Positions 8,746-18,130 are shown, counted from the first letter of the stretch. The stretch: DNA of 64,000 bases from an uncultured Dorea sp. (GCA_910580235.1 CAJTVU010000004.1:124001-188000); one strand, 5' to 3'. Notes: generated by a model from the sequence alone, not told the origin. A program made the numbers and translations.

Positions 8746-9440
8746 ATCTTGTCAGACGAAATCCGCCCGCCTCCTTTAGTGGCACAACTATCTAATATCC
8801 CTGCGAACCGGCTTGTATTATCCGCCACATCGCCTTTAAATACCGCCGATCCCGCCACGATCACATTCGCTCCTGCGTCAAGCACATCTTGCACATTGTC
8901 ATGGTAGATGCCGCCATCCACCTCAATGTCGAGGTCAAGCCCTTTGTCTCTTGCCATCCGTCTTGCCTTTCTTATCTTATCAAGAGATCCCGGAATGAAT
9001 TTCTGTCCCCCGAAGCCCGGATGGACGCTCATGATCAACAGCATATCTATGTCGGCAAGAAGGTCTTCCACTTCCTCTATCGCCGTATCCGGACAGACAG
9101 ACAAGCCTACTTTCATGCCACATTCCCGTATCTTGCCTATTGCGGCCCTCACATCCTTGCACGCCTCCAGATGGACCGTCAGTATATCCGCCCCCGCCTC
9201 TTTAAACGCCTCGATATAACGGATCGGATCCTGCACCATAAGATGCACGTCCATCACCTGTCCCGTCGCCCCCGCGATAGATTTCAATACCGGCATCCCA
9301 AAAGAGATGCTCGGGACGAACATGCCGTCCATCACGTCAAAATGCACGTATCTCGCCCCATTCTCCTCCGTTATCTTCATCTGCTCTCCCAAATTCTTAA
9401 AATCTGCCGACAAAATAGACGGCGCAAGAATATATCCCAT
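8742..9440 (-). CDS. rpe: Ribulose-phosphate 3-epimerase
   Basis: 232 aa TIM-barrel enzyme of the pentose phosphate pathway that interconverts ribulose-5-phosphate and xylulose-5-phosphate. Motifs in order: APSILSADF near the N-terminus, HFDVMDGMFVPSISFG, MSVHPGFGGQKFIP, and IEVDGGI...AGANVIVAGSAVF. Start at the ATG at 9440 (MGYILAPS), which fits the family; the open frame extends upstream but overlaps rsgA. The C-terminal tail after FAGIL (SCATKGGGRISSDKI) is not family-like and coincides with a dispersed repeat, suggesting the end was rewritten by insertion. Confidence 0.95.
   Translation of the reverse strand: MGYILAPSILSADFKNLGEQMKITEENGARYVHFDVMDGMFVPSISFGMPVLKSIAGATGQVMDVHLMVQDPIRYIEAFKEAGADILTVHLEACKDVRAAIGKIRECGMKVGLSVCPDTAIEEVEDLLADIDMLLIMSVHPGFGGQKFIPGSLDKIRKARRMARDKGLDLDIEVDGGIYHDNVQDVLDAGANVIVAGSAVFKGDVADNTSRFAGILDSCATKGGGRISSDKI
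8745..8790 (+). repeat. Double-hairpin repeat, copy 2, inside the 3' end of rpe
   Basis: ATATCTTGTCAGACGAAAT followed by a GCCTCC/AGTGGC imperfect hairpin, aligning with copies at 5876 and 40424. It encodes, antisense to the repeat orientation, the last ~14 residues of Rpe and abuts the start codon of thiN. Confidence 0.55.
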
Positions 9441-9442
9441 AT

Positions 9443-10321
9443 CTAATATCTCCTTCTGTTTTTCAGCTCCTCGTACATTTCCCTGTAGCTTGCATAGCGC
9501 ACGGCATGTATCTCTCCCGCCTCCACGGCCTCTTTCACCGCGCAGCCCGGCTCGTGCATATGGTCGCAGCCTTTGAACCTGCATTTCCCCTCATAAGATG
9601 CGAATTCCGGGAAATACATCTTCAATTCTTCTTTCTCAAAATCATTTACATAAAGAGAGCTAAAGCCCGGCGTGTCCATAATATAAGAGCCTTCTCTAAG
9701 CAAGAACAGCTCGGAATGCCTTGTCGTGTGCTTCCCTCTCTCAATCTTACGGCTGATGCTCCCGGTCTCCATATCGGCTCCCGGCTTTAAGAGATTGATC
9801 AGAGAAGACTTCCCAACGCCGGAAGGCCCTGCGATGACCGTCGTCTTCCCCTCCAGAAGCTCTTCCAGCGCTTCTATATTCCTGCCCTCTTTGACACTGA
9901 TGAAAAGGAGAGGACATCCACACGCCCTGTAGATCTCTTCCAATTGTGCCAGCTTCTCTCCCAGCGCGATGTCTTCTTTGTTAAAACACAAGACTGCCGG
10001 GATCCCCTTCCTGCCCATCATGACCAGGAACCGGTCAAGCAAGTTAAAATGGGGGCTTGGCTTTACCATAGCGAACACTACCAACGCCTGGTCGATATTT
10101 GCCACCGCCGGGCGCACCAGTTCATTGCGCCTCGGAAGAAGAGCAGTGATATTGCCTTCTTTCTCCGCCTCGTCCAAGACCTCCATCTCCACATCATCGC
10201 CAACAAGCGGCTTCATCCTGTCTTTTCTGAATATTCCCTTTGCCCTGCATTCATAAACACCGGATTCCGCTACATGAACGTAGTAGAATCCGGCAATCCC
10301 TTTCACTATCTTTCCCTGCAT
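9443..10321 (-). CDS. rsgA: Ribosome small subunit-dependent GTPase A
   Basis: 292 aa, circularly permuted GTPase that assists late 30S maturation. N-terminal OB fold (PLVGDDVEMEVLD). The GTPase motifs appear in permuted order: NKED (G4), GPSGVGKSSLINLL (G1), DTPGFSS (G3). The C-terminal zinc motif is CRFKGCDHMHEPGC. It lies 9 bp after prkC and 2 bp before rpe, part of the conserved prpC-prkC-rsgA-rpe-thiN group. The ribosome site is weak, consistent with coupled translation. Confidence 0.96.
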   Translation of the reverse strand: MQGKIVKGIAGFYYVHVAESGVYECRAKGIFRKDRMKPLVGDDVEMEVLDEAEKEGNITALLPRRNELVRPAVANIDQALVVFAMVKPSPHFNLLDRFLVMMGRKGIPAVLCFNKEDIALGEKLAQLEEIYRACGCPLLFISVKEGRNIEALEELLEGKTTVIAGPSGVGKSSLINLLKPGADMETGSISRKIERGKHTTRHSELFLLREGSYIMDTPGFSSLYVNDFEKEELKMYFPEFASYEGKCRFKGCDHMHEPGCAVKEAVEAGEIHAVRYASYREMYEELKNRRRY

Positions 10322-10330
10322 AAGCGCCTG

Positions 10331-12472
10331 CTACTCTTCTTCCCCTAGAGGATCTCCTTCTCCATTTGGAACCCCTGGCTCCTTTTCTTTAGGCGGCTCT
10401 GACAGTTCCGGCCCAAGGCTCACTGTATAATAAATCGTGTCGCTTTGCTTCACTCTACCGGATCTTGGATCCTGAGAGATAACCTCTCCCTTCGGATAGT
10501 CACTATGTTTCTCTTCCGGTCCCAAAATCAATCTGTTCTCATTCGCCCACGCCTTCAGCTCATCTTCTGTCCTTCCGGTAAAATCAGCCACTTCTACTTT
10601 GCCGTCGCCGTCGCTCACCACAAGCGATACTCCAGTCCCCTTGTCGACCTTCTTTCCTTTCGGATCCTGGGAGATGACATATCCGGCCTCCACGGTATCG
10701 CTGTGCTCTGTCGTGACGCCTGCCACAATCAGCCCTGCCTCTGTGATAGCGCTCTCGGCGTCCTCCTGCGCCAGCCCTTCTACGGACGGTACTCCCACCT
10801 TCTCCACGCCTTTGCTCACAAGCATCTTAATCTCTGTATCTTCTGTGGCATTGGCTCCGGCGGACGGCGTCGTCCCGATCACAGTACCTTCCGCGACCGT
10901 ATCGCTGTACTCCGCCTCGGAAGAGATCTTCTTGAACCCTGCGTCCTCCAAAGTCCTCTGGGCATCGCCCTCGCTCAGCCCCGACACGTCCGGCACAGGG
11001 ATCTCCGTCCCTATGAGGCCGGAGCTTACGACTACCTGGATCGTCGAATTCTTCTTCACCTTGGAGCCCGCTTTCTGTTTCTGCTCGCTTACGGTCCCTG
11101 CGTCGTACTTCTCCGACTCCTTCCTCTCCACGACTTTAATGCCAAGCTCTTTCTCCTTCAGGATCTGCTTTGCCTCTTCCTCGCTCTTTCCGACAACGTC
11201 CGGGACTTTTACTTCCTTCTCCTTCTTATCTGCCGTAATACCCGGCCCAAAAGATTTAAAGACCCCCGCTGCTCTGCCGACGGCAAAGATCGCGATGAAC
11301 ACAATGATGACCGCCACGATGATCATCAGGACCTTCATAACCTTATTCATGCGGGGGTTTACTTCATCTGAGCCTCTGCGCCCTCCCCTGCCTTGCTTCC
11401 TTCCATGTCTGCCGTCGTTGTCGTAATCATCATAATCGTAGTCATCGCCGTCATCATAATCGTCATGATCGTAATCATCGTCATCATAATCGTCGTCATC
11501 ATAGCCGTCATCATCATAATCCGAGCCGTAGCCGTCATACTCATCCAGCTCATCATCGTCGTCATAAGAGTGACGGATATCATCCAGCTCATCATCTGTA
11601 ATAATGACGGTATTGGCGTTGCGGAGCGGCGGGATCACGACAAAGTCCCCGTCCGGGTCCACAAGGGATCTCTTCAGATCCTGAATGAGCGCGCCTGTCG
11701 TAGCATACCTTCTCTCCCCGTTCTTCTGGGTACATTTCAGGATGATCTGTTCTAAGCTGTACGGGATATCCCGCACAAGCTCAGACGGCGGCGTGATCTC
11801 TTCTTGCAGATGCTTAATGGCTACGGACACTGTAGAATCTCCGTCAAACGGAACCTGTCCGGTAACCATTTCAAATAGCGTGATCCCGATAGAGTAAATA
11901 TCACTTTTCACATCGCTGTAGCCGCCTCTTGCCTGCTCGGGAGACGTGTAATGGACGGATCCCATTGCATTGGAGCTGATCGTGTTGGATGTCACTGCCT
12001 TCGCAATGCCGAAATCCGTGACTTTCACCTTGCCGTCCCTGGATATGATGATATTCTGCGGCTTAATGTCACGGTGGATAATGCCCGCCGCATGCGCCGC
12101 GCCGATGCCGTTGCACATCTGGATCGCGATGCTGATGACCTCTTTGTGAGACAGCCGCCCCTTTTTCTCAATATAATCTTTTAATGTGATCCCTTCCACA
12201 AGCTCCATGACCATGTAGTTCAGGCCGCGATCTTCTCCTACGTCATACACGTTGACGATATTCGGATTTAAAAGCCCCGCCGCGGCCTGCGCCTCAGAGC
12301 GGAACTTGCGAACGAAATCCTCGTCTTCCCTGTACTCTCTTTTCAGCACTTTAATAGCGACATAGCGGTTCAGCATAGTGTCTCTCCCCTTATACACATC
12401 CGCCATGCCTCCCGCGCCGACCTTACTTAGCACTTCATACCGATTTCCTAAAAAAATCCCGTCTTTTACCAT
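10331..12472 (-). CDS. prkC: PASTA-domain Ser/Thr protein kinase with Asp/Tyr-rich linker
   Basis: 713 aa. Kinase domain ~residues 10-270, with glycine loop GAGGMADV, Lys41, HRDIKPQN (132-140) and DFG (153-155). Residues ~303-354 are an Asp/Tyr low-complexity tract. A transmembrane helix spans ~378-398, followed by four extracellular PASTA repeats (~residues 415-690) that in this family sense muropeptides or lipid II. The C-terminus is Pro/Glu-rich. Partner phosphatase prpC overlaps by 7 bp upstream and rsgA, a known PrkC substrate in Bacillus, follows. The acidic linker is unusually long and repetitive (GAY/TAY codons). Confidence 0.96.
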   Translation of the reverse strand: MVKDGIFLGNRYEVLSKVGAGGMADVYKGRDTMLNRYVAIKVLKREYREDEDFVRKFRSEAQAAAGLLNPNIVNVYDVGEDRGLNYMVMELVEGITLKDYIEKKGRLSHKEVISIAIQMCNGIGAAHAAGIIHRDIKPQNIIISRDGKVKVTDFGIAKAVTSNTISSNAMGSVHYTSPEQARGGYSDVKSDIYSIGITLFEMVTGQVPFDGDSTVSVAIKHLQEEITPPSELVRDIPYSLEQIILKCTQKNGERRYATTGALIQDLKRSLVDPDGDFVVIPPLRNANTVIITDDELDDIRHSYDDDDELDEYDGYGSDYDDDGYDDDDYDDDDYDHDDYDDGDDYDYDDYDNDGRHGRKQGRGGRRGSDEVNPRMNKVMKVLMIIVAVIIVFIAIFAVGRAAGVFKSFGPGITADKKEKEVKVPDVVGKSEEEAKQILKEKELGIKVVERKESEKYDAGTVSEQKQKAGSKVKKNSTIQVVVSSGLIGTEIPVPDVSGLSEGDAQRTLEDAGFKKISSEAEYSDTVAEGTVIGTTPSAGANATEDTEIKMLVSKGVEKVGVPSVEGLAQEDAESAITEAGLIVAGVTTEHSDTVEAGYVISQDPKGKKVDKGTGVSLVVSDGDGKVEVADFTGRTEDELKAWANENRLILGPEEKHSDYPKGEVISQDPRSGRVKQSDTIYYTVSLGPELSEPPKEKEPGVPNGEGDPLGEEE

Positions 12473-13209
12473 ATACCCACCTCGTCTGCAAGCGGCTCTG
12501 CCATAACGACCCCTATGTTATCTCTCCCGCCGTTGCTGTTTGCCTTTTCTATCAACATCAATACTGCTTCCACAATATCTCTGGCGCTCTTTACGATATC
12601 GAACATATCCTCATCCTCCACCATATTGCTCAGCCCGTCGGTGCACATAAGGATAATGTCGCCTTTTTTCAGCCTGCGTTCATAAATATCGGCTTCCACA
12701 TCCTCTTTCACGCCCATGGCCCGGGTGATGATGTTCTTATCTGGATGATGCTTCGCCTCTTCCGCCTTAATCCCTCCAAGCCGTACCATCTCTTCCACAA
12801 GGGAATGGTCTTTGGAGAGCTGCCGTATCTTATCATTGATCAGATAGAGGCGGCTGTCCCCAACGTTAGAGAAATACAGCGTATTCCCGATGACGGTCGC
12901 CGCTACCAGCGTCGTCCCCATCCCTTCGAGCTTCACGTCAGACTGTGCCGCGCAGATTAATTTATGGTTCGCGGTCAGGACTACGTCTCTTAAGATCTCC
13001 TCAGGCTTCTCAAGCGTAGTCTTCCCCAGCTCCTCCCGCAGCACTTTCACTGTATATTTTGATGCGAAATCCCCGGCTTTATGACCGCCCATTCCGTCCG
13101 CGACCACTAAAAGGTTCGGGAACGGCCCTATCGTCTTATCTGTCACATACACATAATCCTGATTGATCTCCCGCTTCCTTCCTACATCAGTCATTGCATA
13201 AAATTTCAT
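12466..13209 (-). CDS. prpC: PP2C-family Ser/Thr phosphatase (Stp/PrpC)
   Basis: 247 aa metal-dependent phosphatase that reverses PrkC phosphorylation. The PPM motifs are all present: TDVGRKREINQDY at the N-terminus, LVVADGMGGHKAGDFAS, NVGDSRLYL, IILMCTDGLSN and GGRDNIGVV, supplying the metal-binding aspartates. Its 3' end overlaps prkC by 7 bp, so the kinase and phosphatase are translationally coupled; rlmN ends 1 bp upstream. Confidence 0.95.
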   Translation of the reverse strand: MKFYAMTDVGRKREINQDYVYVTDKTIGPFPNLLVVADGMGGHKAGDFASKYTVKVLREELGKTTLEKPEEILRDVVLTANHKLICAAQSDVKLEGMGTTLVAATVIGNTLYFSNVGDSRLYLINDKIRQLSKDHSLVEEMVRLGGIKAEEAKHHPDKNIITRAMGVKEDVEADIYERRLKKGDIILMCTDGLSNMVEDEDMFDIVKSARDIVEAVLMLIEKANSNGGRDNIGVVMAEPLADEVGIW

Positions 13210-14256
13210 CTATTTCTCCTCTTTGCCGGACGCATAGCGTCTTCGTAGCTGGCCACAGGCTCCGTCTATATCGGCGCCTCTTTCCCTTCTTATAGTAACA
13301 TTTATTCCGTTTTTTTCAAGTTTATTTTCAAATTCTTGTGCTTTTTTACTGCCCGGATTCTGGAACCCACGTTCTTTGACCGGGTTCACCGGGATCAGGT
13401 TCAGGTGGAACTTCCGCGGCTTCAAAATAGCGGTCAGTCCTTTTACATCCTCGTCCGAGTCATTGGCTCCCGCTATAAGGCTGTACTCAAAAGTAACCCT
13501 TCTTCCCGTCTTTTCAAAATAATAATCGCACGCTTCTAATACTTCCTCTAAATCATAGCGAGCTGCCACCGGCATGAGGCTCTTTCGCTTCTCCTGGCTG
13601 GAGCCATGCAGCGACAGCGCCAGGGTTATCTGAAGCCCTTCCTCTGCCAGCCGCCGTATGCCCGGCACGATTCCGCATGTAGAGGCTGTAATGTTCCTCT
13701 GGCTAATATTGAGCCCGTGCTTGTCGCTGGCCATATGTATGAACTTCACGAAATTGTCATAATTGTCAAGCGGCTCTCCTGTCCCCATGACCACGATATG
13801 AGACACTCTCTCCCCTGTGATCTTCTGGATCTGGTACACCTGCCCCAGCATCTCGGACACTGTCAGATCCCGCACAAGGCCGCCGATAGCCGAGGCACAG
13901 AACCTGCATCCCATACGGCATCCCACCTGGGAAGATACACAGACGGAGCTCCCATAAGGATGCCGCATCAGCACGCTCTCGACTTGATTGCCGTCAGAAA
14001 GCCCGAACAGGAATTTCTCTGTCGGATCCGTCTTCGAGATCTGCCTCGCAGCCATATCCAGGGCCGCGATCTCATACTCTTCCTCCAGTCTGTCCCGCAA
14101 GCTCTTTGAGATGTCTGTCATCTCTGCAAAGCTTCTCGCTCCTCTCTTGTGGAGCCATGCATAGATCTGCTTCCCCCGGTAGTCCCTCTCCCCCAGATCC
14201 TTTATTTCCTGAATTAATTCTTCGTGGTCGTATGAAACAATATCTTTTTTCGTCAT
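13210..14256 (-). CDS. rlmN: 23S rRNA (adenine2503-C2)-methyltransferase RlmN
   Basis: 348 aa radical-SAM enzyme that methylates A2503 of 23S rRNA (and A37 of some tRNAs). The SAM cluster motif is GCRMGCRFCAS; MGTGEPLDNYDN follows. The C-terminal acceptor cysteine is in GACGQLRRRY. The start at 14256 (MTKKDIVSYD) is supported by AAAGGAGA four bases upstream; the frame is open further upstream but overlaps rsmB. Start and rsmB stop overlap, so the genes are coupled. Confidence 0.95.
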   Translation of the reverse strand: MTKKDIVSYDHEELIQEIKDLGERDYRGKQIYAWLHKRGARSFAEMTDISKSLRDRLEEEYEIAALDMAARQISKTDPTEKFLFGLSDGNQVESVLMRHPYGSSVCVSSQVGCRMGCRFCASAIGGLVRDLTVSEMLGQVYQIQKITGERVSHIVVMGTGEPLDNYDNFVKFIHMASDKHGLNISQRNITASTCGIVPGIRRLAEEGLQITLALSLHGSSQEKRKSLMPVAARYDLEEVLEACDYYFEKTGRRVTFEYSLIAGANDSDEDVKGLTAILKPRKFHLNLIPVNPVKERGFQNPGSKKAQEFENKLEKNGINVTIRRERGADIDGACGQLRRRYASGKEEK

Positions 14257-15551
14257 GCATTCTCCTTTTGGAACAGTGCGATATAAAATCCATCTCCAGC
14301 GTCTCTTCCCGGGATCCACTGTTCCTGGCTTATAAGAGCGAACGCAGGGTACGAGGCGGCGAACCACGCGGCGTTGCCCTCATTTTCTGCCTGGTGTATC
14401 GTACACGTACTGTAGATGAGCTTTCCCCCCGGCTTTACATACTGCTGCACAGTGGCGAGCATCTCCCTTTGAAGGAGCACCAGGCTGTCCTGCATCTGCG
14501 GATCCATCTTATATTTCAGATCCGGCTTCCTCCCAAGCACCCCAAGGCCTGAGCAGGGAAGATCCGCAAGGACGATATCTGCTTTCCCGAGAGAGCCTTC
14601 GTCCGTGACCGTCGCATCCTGCTGCACTGCCACAATGTTAGCAAGCCCGCTCCTCTCTATATTCTCTTCTATAAGCCTGACTTTCGGATCGGTCAGATCC
14701 CGCGCTTCCACGCGCCCCGTCCCGTTCAGGAGCTCTGCCAGGTGAAGCGCTTTTCCGCCGGGCGCCGCGCAGACATCTATAATGTACTGTCCTTCCTTTA
14801 CCCCCGCCCGGCCGGCTACTCTCATGGAGCTGATATCCTGCACATAGAATTTCCCTTGCTGAAAGCTTGGGAGTGCAGACAGATAATCATAGCCCGCTAT
14901 ATAAAATGCCCCGAAGACAGAAGGCTCTCTTACAACTGTTACGCCCTCTCTCTTCAGCTGCGCCTCTAATTCTTCCGGCGTCCCTCTCCTCGTATTGCAC
15001 CGGATGGACAAAGGCTTCTCTTTTAAGAACTCCTCTCCCATCCTCTTGACCGTCTCTTCGCCATACTCTGACAGCCACTGGCGCACAAGCCACTCTGGGA
15101 GAGAATATCTCACCGAGAGAGAAGAGATCTCCTCCTTTGGATATTCCACTTCTTTAAGGTTCCTGCCGATCTCCCGAAGCACACCGTTCACAAATCCCTT
15201 CAGACTCCCGAAGCCTTTCCGTACCGCCAGCTTTACCGCCTCATTGCAGGCCGCGCTTGTCGGGACGGAATCCATATACTTTATCTGATATGTCGCACTT
15301 CTTAATATCTCTCTTATAACCGGCTTCATCTTATGTACTTTCACATTGGAGAACGAGTCGATAATATAATCAAGCTCAAGCATGCGTTCAAGCGTGCCGT
15401 TCACGACCCTTGTAATGAACGCACGCTCTCTCTTCTCCAGATACTGATATTTATCAAGAACCTCTTTCAACGCTATATGGCTGTACTCTCCGTCTCTTGT
15501 GATGAGCAGGAGCGTCTCAAGCGCGATCTCCCGTCCTGTTATATGCGCCAT
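14253..15551 (-). CDS. rsmB: 16S rRNA (cytosine967-C5)-methyltransferase RsmB
   Basis: 432 aa. The N-terminal NusB-like RNA-binding domain (ALETLLLITRDGEYS, residues ~8-135) is fused to a SAM methyltransferase. The SAM site is DVCAAPGGKALHLAEL; the two cysteines of the catalytic cycle are in DLPCSGLGVLGRKPD and YSTCTI. It methylates C967 of 16S rRNA. It sits between yugP and rlmN in the conserved fmt-rsmB-rlmN order. Confidence 0.95.
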   Translation of the reverse strand: MAHITGREIALETLLLITRDGEYSHIALKEVLDKYQYLEKRERAFITRVVNGTLERMLELDYIIDSFSNVKVHKMKPVIREILRSATYQIKYMDSVPTSAACNEAVKLAVRKGFGSLKGFVNGVLREIGRNLKEVEYPKEEISSLSVRYSLPEWLVRQWLSEYGEETVKRMGEEFLKEKPLSIRCNTRRGTPEELEAQLKREGVTVVREPSVFGAFYIAGYDYLSALPSFQQGKFYVQDISSMRVAGRAGVKEGQYIIDVCAAPGGKALHLAELLNGTGRVEARDLTDPKVRLIEENIERSGLANIVAVQQDATVTDEGSLGKADIVLADLPCSGLGVLGRKPDLKYKMDPQMQDSLVLLQREMLATVQQYVKPGGKLIYSTCTIHQAENEGNAAWFAASYPAFALISQEQWIPGRDAGDGFYIALFQKENA

Positions 15552-15557
15552 CGTCTC

Positions 15558-16268
15558 CTAGTCCCTTCTTCTGCCGCTTGTAAGTATCAGGATCCTAAGA
15601 AGGCTCAACACTGCGGACAGCGCGCCCGCCACATAAGTAAGCGCAGCCGCTGTCAGGACTCTCTTTGTGTCCTGGACCTCCTGTGGATAAAGCATCCCAC
15701 TCTCCCCTAATATCCTGATGGCTCTGCCCGAAGCGTTGAATTCTACCGGAAGCGTGACGATCTGGAACAATACCGCCAGAGAGAACGCCAGGATCCCGAG
15801 ATTTAAAAACAAAATGGAGCTCTGTGAGCTAAAGAAAAGCCCGATCAGGATCAGCGGCCATGCGATGCTGCTCCCGAAGTTAGCAACCGGGACAAGCGCG
15901 CCGCGGATCTTAAGCGGCACATATCCGACCTGGTGCTGGATCGCATGTCCGCACTCATGCGCTGCGACTCCGAGCGCCGCTACAGAAGCCTGCCCGTAAG
16001 TGGCATCCGAAAGCCTTAGCACTTTCGTGCGGGGATCGTAGTGATCTGTAAGATTGCCTGACACATGCTCTACCCGGACATCATAGATGCCCGCCCGGTG
16101 AAGGATCTGCTCTGCCGCTTCCCTTCCTGTCATTCCAGAGTGATTGCGGACTCTGGAATATTTATTGAATGTGGAATTCATCTTCGCCGACGCCACCATG
16201 CAGATGATCACACCGATGATTACAAGAATATAAGTCGGGTCCAGCCCGAACCCTATCGGATAAAACAT
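15558..16268 (-). CDS. yugP: YugP-family neutral zinc metallopeptidase (membrane)
   Basis: 236 aa. One N-terminal membrane segment (PTYILVIIGVIICMVAS), a catalytic motif AAHECGHAIQHQ (HExxH) near residue 108, then two to three hydrophobic helices. This is the DUF/zinc metallopeptidase family often found beside fmt and rsmB in clostridia. The substrate is unknown. It ends 6 bp before rsmB. Upstream, a 380 bp gap holding repeat element copy A separates it from fmt. Confidence 0.9.
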   Translation of the reverse strand: MFYPIGFGLDPTYILVIIGVIICMVASAKMNSTFNKYSRVRNHSGMTGREAAEQILHRAGIYDVRVEHVSGNLTDHYDPRTKVLRLSDATYGQASVAALGVAAHECGHAIQHQVGYVPLKIRGALVPVANFGSSIAWPLILIGLFFSSQSSILFLNLGILAFSLAVLFQIVTLPVEFNASGRAIRILGESGMLYPQEVQDTKRVLTAAALTYVAGALSAVLSLLRILILTSGRRRD

Positions 16269-16291
16269 ATTTTTCCCTCCCTACCTGCTAC

Positions 16292-16607
16292 ATAATATTA
16301 AGATCAAAACAAATCTCTTAAGACTTGCATTGGTAAATCGCACAAATTGTATTCTGATCTGTGACTGTGGAGAGCATTAGAGCATCTTAATGGTCTGCTC
16401 AGCGCCCAGTAATCCGGCGGCATGGACGCCGACGGAAGCCCGATCTGCGCCATGGACGGCGCATAGAGGGCGGTTACGTCCCGATTCATAATCTTTCGCC
16501 AGAACATTTAGAGGCTCTTAGGCGCGTAACCCGGAACAAGGAAGAATATAATTTGTGCAATTTATCAGGTACTATTTAAGAAAGCCTGTTTTGGCTCCAA
16601 TATCATT
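16292..16607 (-). repeat. ~310 bp foldback/structured element, copy A
   Basis: One of three diverged copies (others at 22144 and 34278). The ends are ~60 bp imperfect inverted repeats (16292-16354 against 16545-16607). Inside is a second complementary pair around AATGGTCTG and CAGAACATT, and a strongly conserved core (~16411-16480) with a GCGCC/GGCGC hairpin. It lies in the yugP-fmt gap, so it is probably transcribed from the minus strand with the operon. It could be a structured RNA or a non-autonomous foldback element. A short open frame on the minus strand is not kept in copy B. Confidence 0.8.
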
Positions 16608-16648
16608 ATATATAAAACAAGGACAAAATACTTAATTTTCATATTTTT

Positions 16649-17605
16649 TTAACATTTTTTAAGAATTTCTCCTGTTTTTATGCTATATCCTCTTAAGAAT
16701 GCCCCGGCGTCCATCCTCTTTTTGCCCGGGATCTGGAGCTCTGTGACTTTCAGGATGCCTTCTCCTGTCTGCACATAAAATCCATCTTTCTCTACATGCA
16801 CGATCGTGCCCGGCTTACTCTCTTTTTCGGCTCTCTTCTCACTTCCCTCGCTGTCGCACACTTCTGCCTGCCATATCTTCATAACCTTTCCATCCCAGTC
16901 CGTGTATGCGCTCGGCCACGGATTCAGCCCCCTGACAAGCCGCTCGATAGATACGGCGGAACTGTCCCAGTCAATGTTCCCCAGCTCCTTGTCCAACATG
17001 CGGGCGTAAGCCGTAGGGCTTTCCTTCGGCTGTTTCTGCGGTACGATCTCTCCGGCCTGCAGCTTTTGCAGCGTCTCCAGACAGAGGCGCGCGCCGGCCT
17101 GCGCGATCTTATCGTGGAGCGTGCCTCCGGTCTCCTTCGCCTCCAGCACGATCTCTTCTTTCAGCAGCATATCGCCCGTATCTAACCCTTCGTCCATCTG
17201 CATCGTCGTGACGCCAGATACTTCCTCCCCGTCGATGACCGCCCATTGGATAGGCGCGGCCCCCCGGTACTTAGGAAGCAGAGAAGCATGGATGTTAATA
17301 CAGCCATACGGCGTCATCTCAAGGATCTCTTTCGGGATAATCTGTCCAAAAGCAATGACAACGATCACATCCGCATGATATTTCCTAAGCTCTGCCATAC
17401 ACGTCTCGCTGCGTACCCTTCCAGGCTGAAAGACCGGGATGCCAAGCGCCAGAGCCGCCTCTTTCACCGGTGTGGGCTGCGTCCTGCCACCCCGCCCTTT
17501 CGGCTTATCAGGCTGGGAGACTGCCAGCACGACCTCATGCTCTTTCGCAAGAGCCTTTAATACGCCCACCGCGATATCGGGCGTCCCCATAAATATGGCT
17601 CTCAT
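16649..17605 (-). CDS. fmt: Methionyl-tRNA formyltransferase
   Basis: 318 aa; formylates initiator Met-tRNA. The N-terminal transferase domain has MGTPDIAVGVLKAL, HASLLPKYRGAAPIQWA (with the catalytic His and Asn-containing loop nearby) and DEGLDTGDML. The C-terminal OB-like domain follows KELGNIDWD. It directly abuts def, the usual pairing of formylase and deformylase. Confidence 0.96.
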   Translation of the reverse strand: MRAIFMGTPDIAVGVLKALAKEHEVVLAVSQPDKPKGRGGRTQPTPVKEAALALGIPVFQPGRVRSETCMAELRKYHADVIVVIAFGQIIPKEILEMTPYGCINIHASLLPKYRGAAPIQWAVIDGEEVSGVTTMQMDEGLDTGDMLLKEEIVLEAKETGGTLHDKIAQAGARLCLETLQKLQAGEIVPQKQPKESPTAYARMLDKELGNIDWDSSAVSIERLVRGLNPWPSAYTDWDGKVMKIWQAEVCDSEGSEKRAEKESKPGTIVHVEKDGFYVQTGEGILKVTELQIPGKKRMDAGAFLRGYSIKTGEILKKC

Positions 17606-18079
17606 CTACTCTTCACCTTCCTTTTTCACATCGTGCAGCCCGCCTTCTACGAGATCTACATAGACTTTGCCGTCCAGATGATCGATCTCATGGAGAAGCG
17701 CTCTTGCAAGCAGCCCTTCCCCCTCGACCTCAATCTCTTCCATATTCTCATTGAGAGCCCGCACCTTCGCATAGCTCGGCCTTGTCACAACGCCGGCTTT
17801 TCCCGGCACGCTTAAGCAGCCTTCCTCCCCGGTCTGCTCTCCAGATGTCTCGATGACCTCAGGATTGATAAGGACGATCGGACCGTCCCCTACGTCGATC
17901 GTCACGATCCTCTTTAATATCCCCACCTGTGAAGCCGCAAGCCCTACGCCCATAGCATCATACATAGTGTCGAGCATATCCCCGATGAGCATCTTCGTGC
18001 GAAGAGTCATCTTGGGCACTTCTTTACATTGCTTCCTCAATATCTCGTCTCCCAGTTCACGGATCTTCCTTACTGCCAT
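17606..18079 (-). CDS. def: Peptide deformylase
   Basis: 157 aa Fe/Zn enzyme that removes the N-formyl group from nascent proteins. All three family motifs are present: GVGLAASQVG, EEGCLSVPG (metal Cys) and LLHEIDHLDG (metal histidines and catalytic Glu). It abuts fmt without a gap. The 119 bp gap to priA holds palindromes. Confidence 0.96.
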   Translation of the reverse strand: MAVRKIRELGDEILRKQCKEVPKMTLRTKMLIGDMLDTMYDAMGVGLAASQVGILKRIVTIDVGDGPIVLINPEVIETSGEQTGEEGCLSVPGKAGVVTRPSYAKVRALNENMEEIEVEGEGLLARALLHEIDHLDGKVYVDLVEGGLHDVKKEGEE

Positions 18080-18130
18080 CCTTCTGTCCTCCTGCTTATG
18101 TTAAAAGTATTAAAATGATGCCCGAGCCAA

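Noticed and set aside
8742..9584. Longer rpe frame starting at 9584
   Set aside because: The extra 48 residues overlap rsgA in another frame and are Arg/Gly-rich; MGYILAPS is the family start.
11393..11755. Isoleucine/valine-rich plus-strand frame opposite prkC
   Set aside because: It is the antisense of the Asp/Tyr codon repeat in prkC and has no start signal.
16304..16507. Minus-strand 67-codon frame in repeat copy A as a protein gene
   Set aside because: It lies wholly inside the three-copy element; the frame is broken in copy B and has no ribosome site. Treated as part of the repeat.
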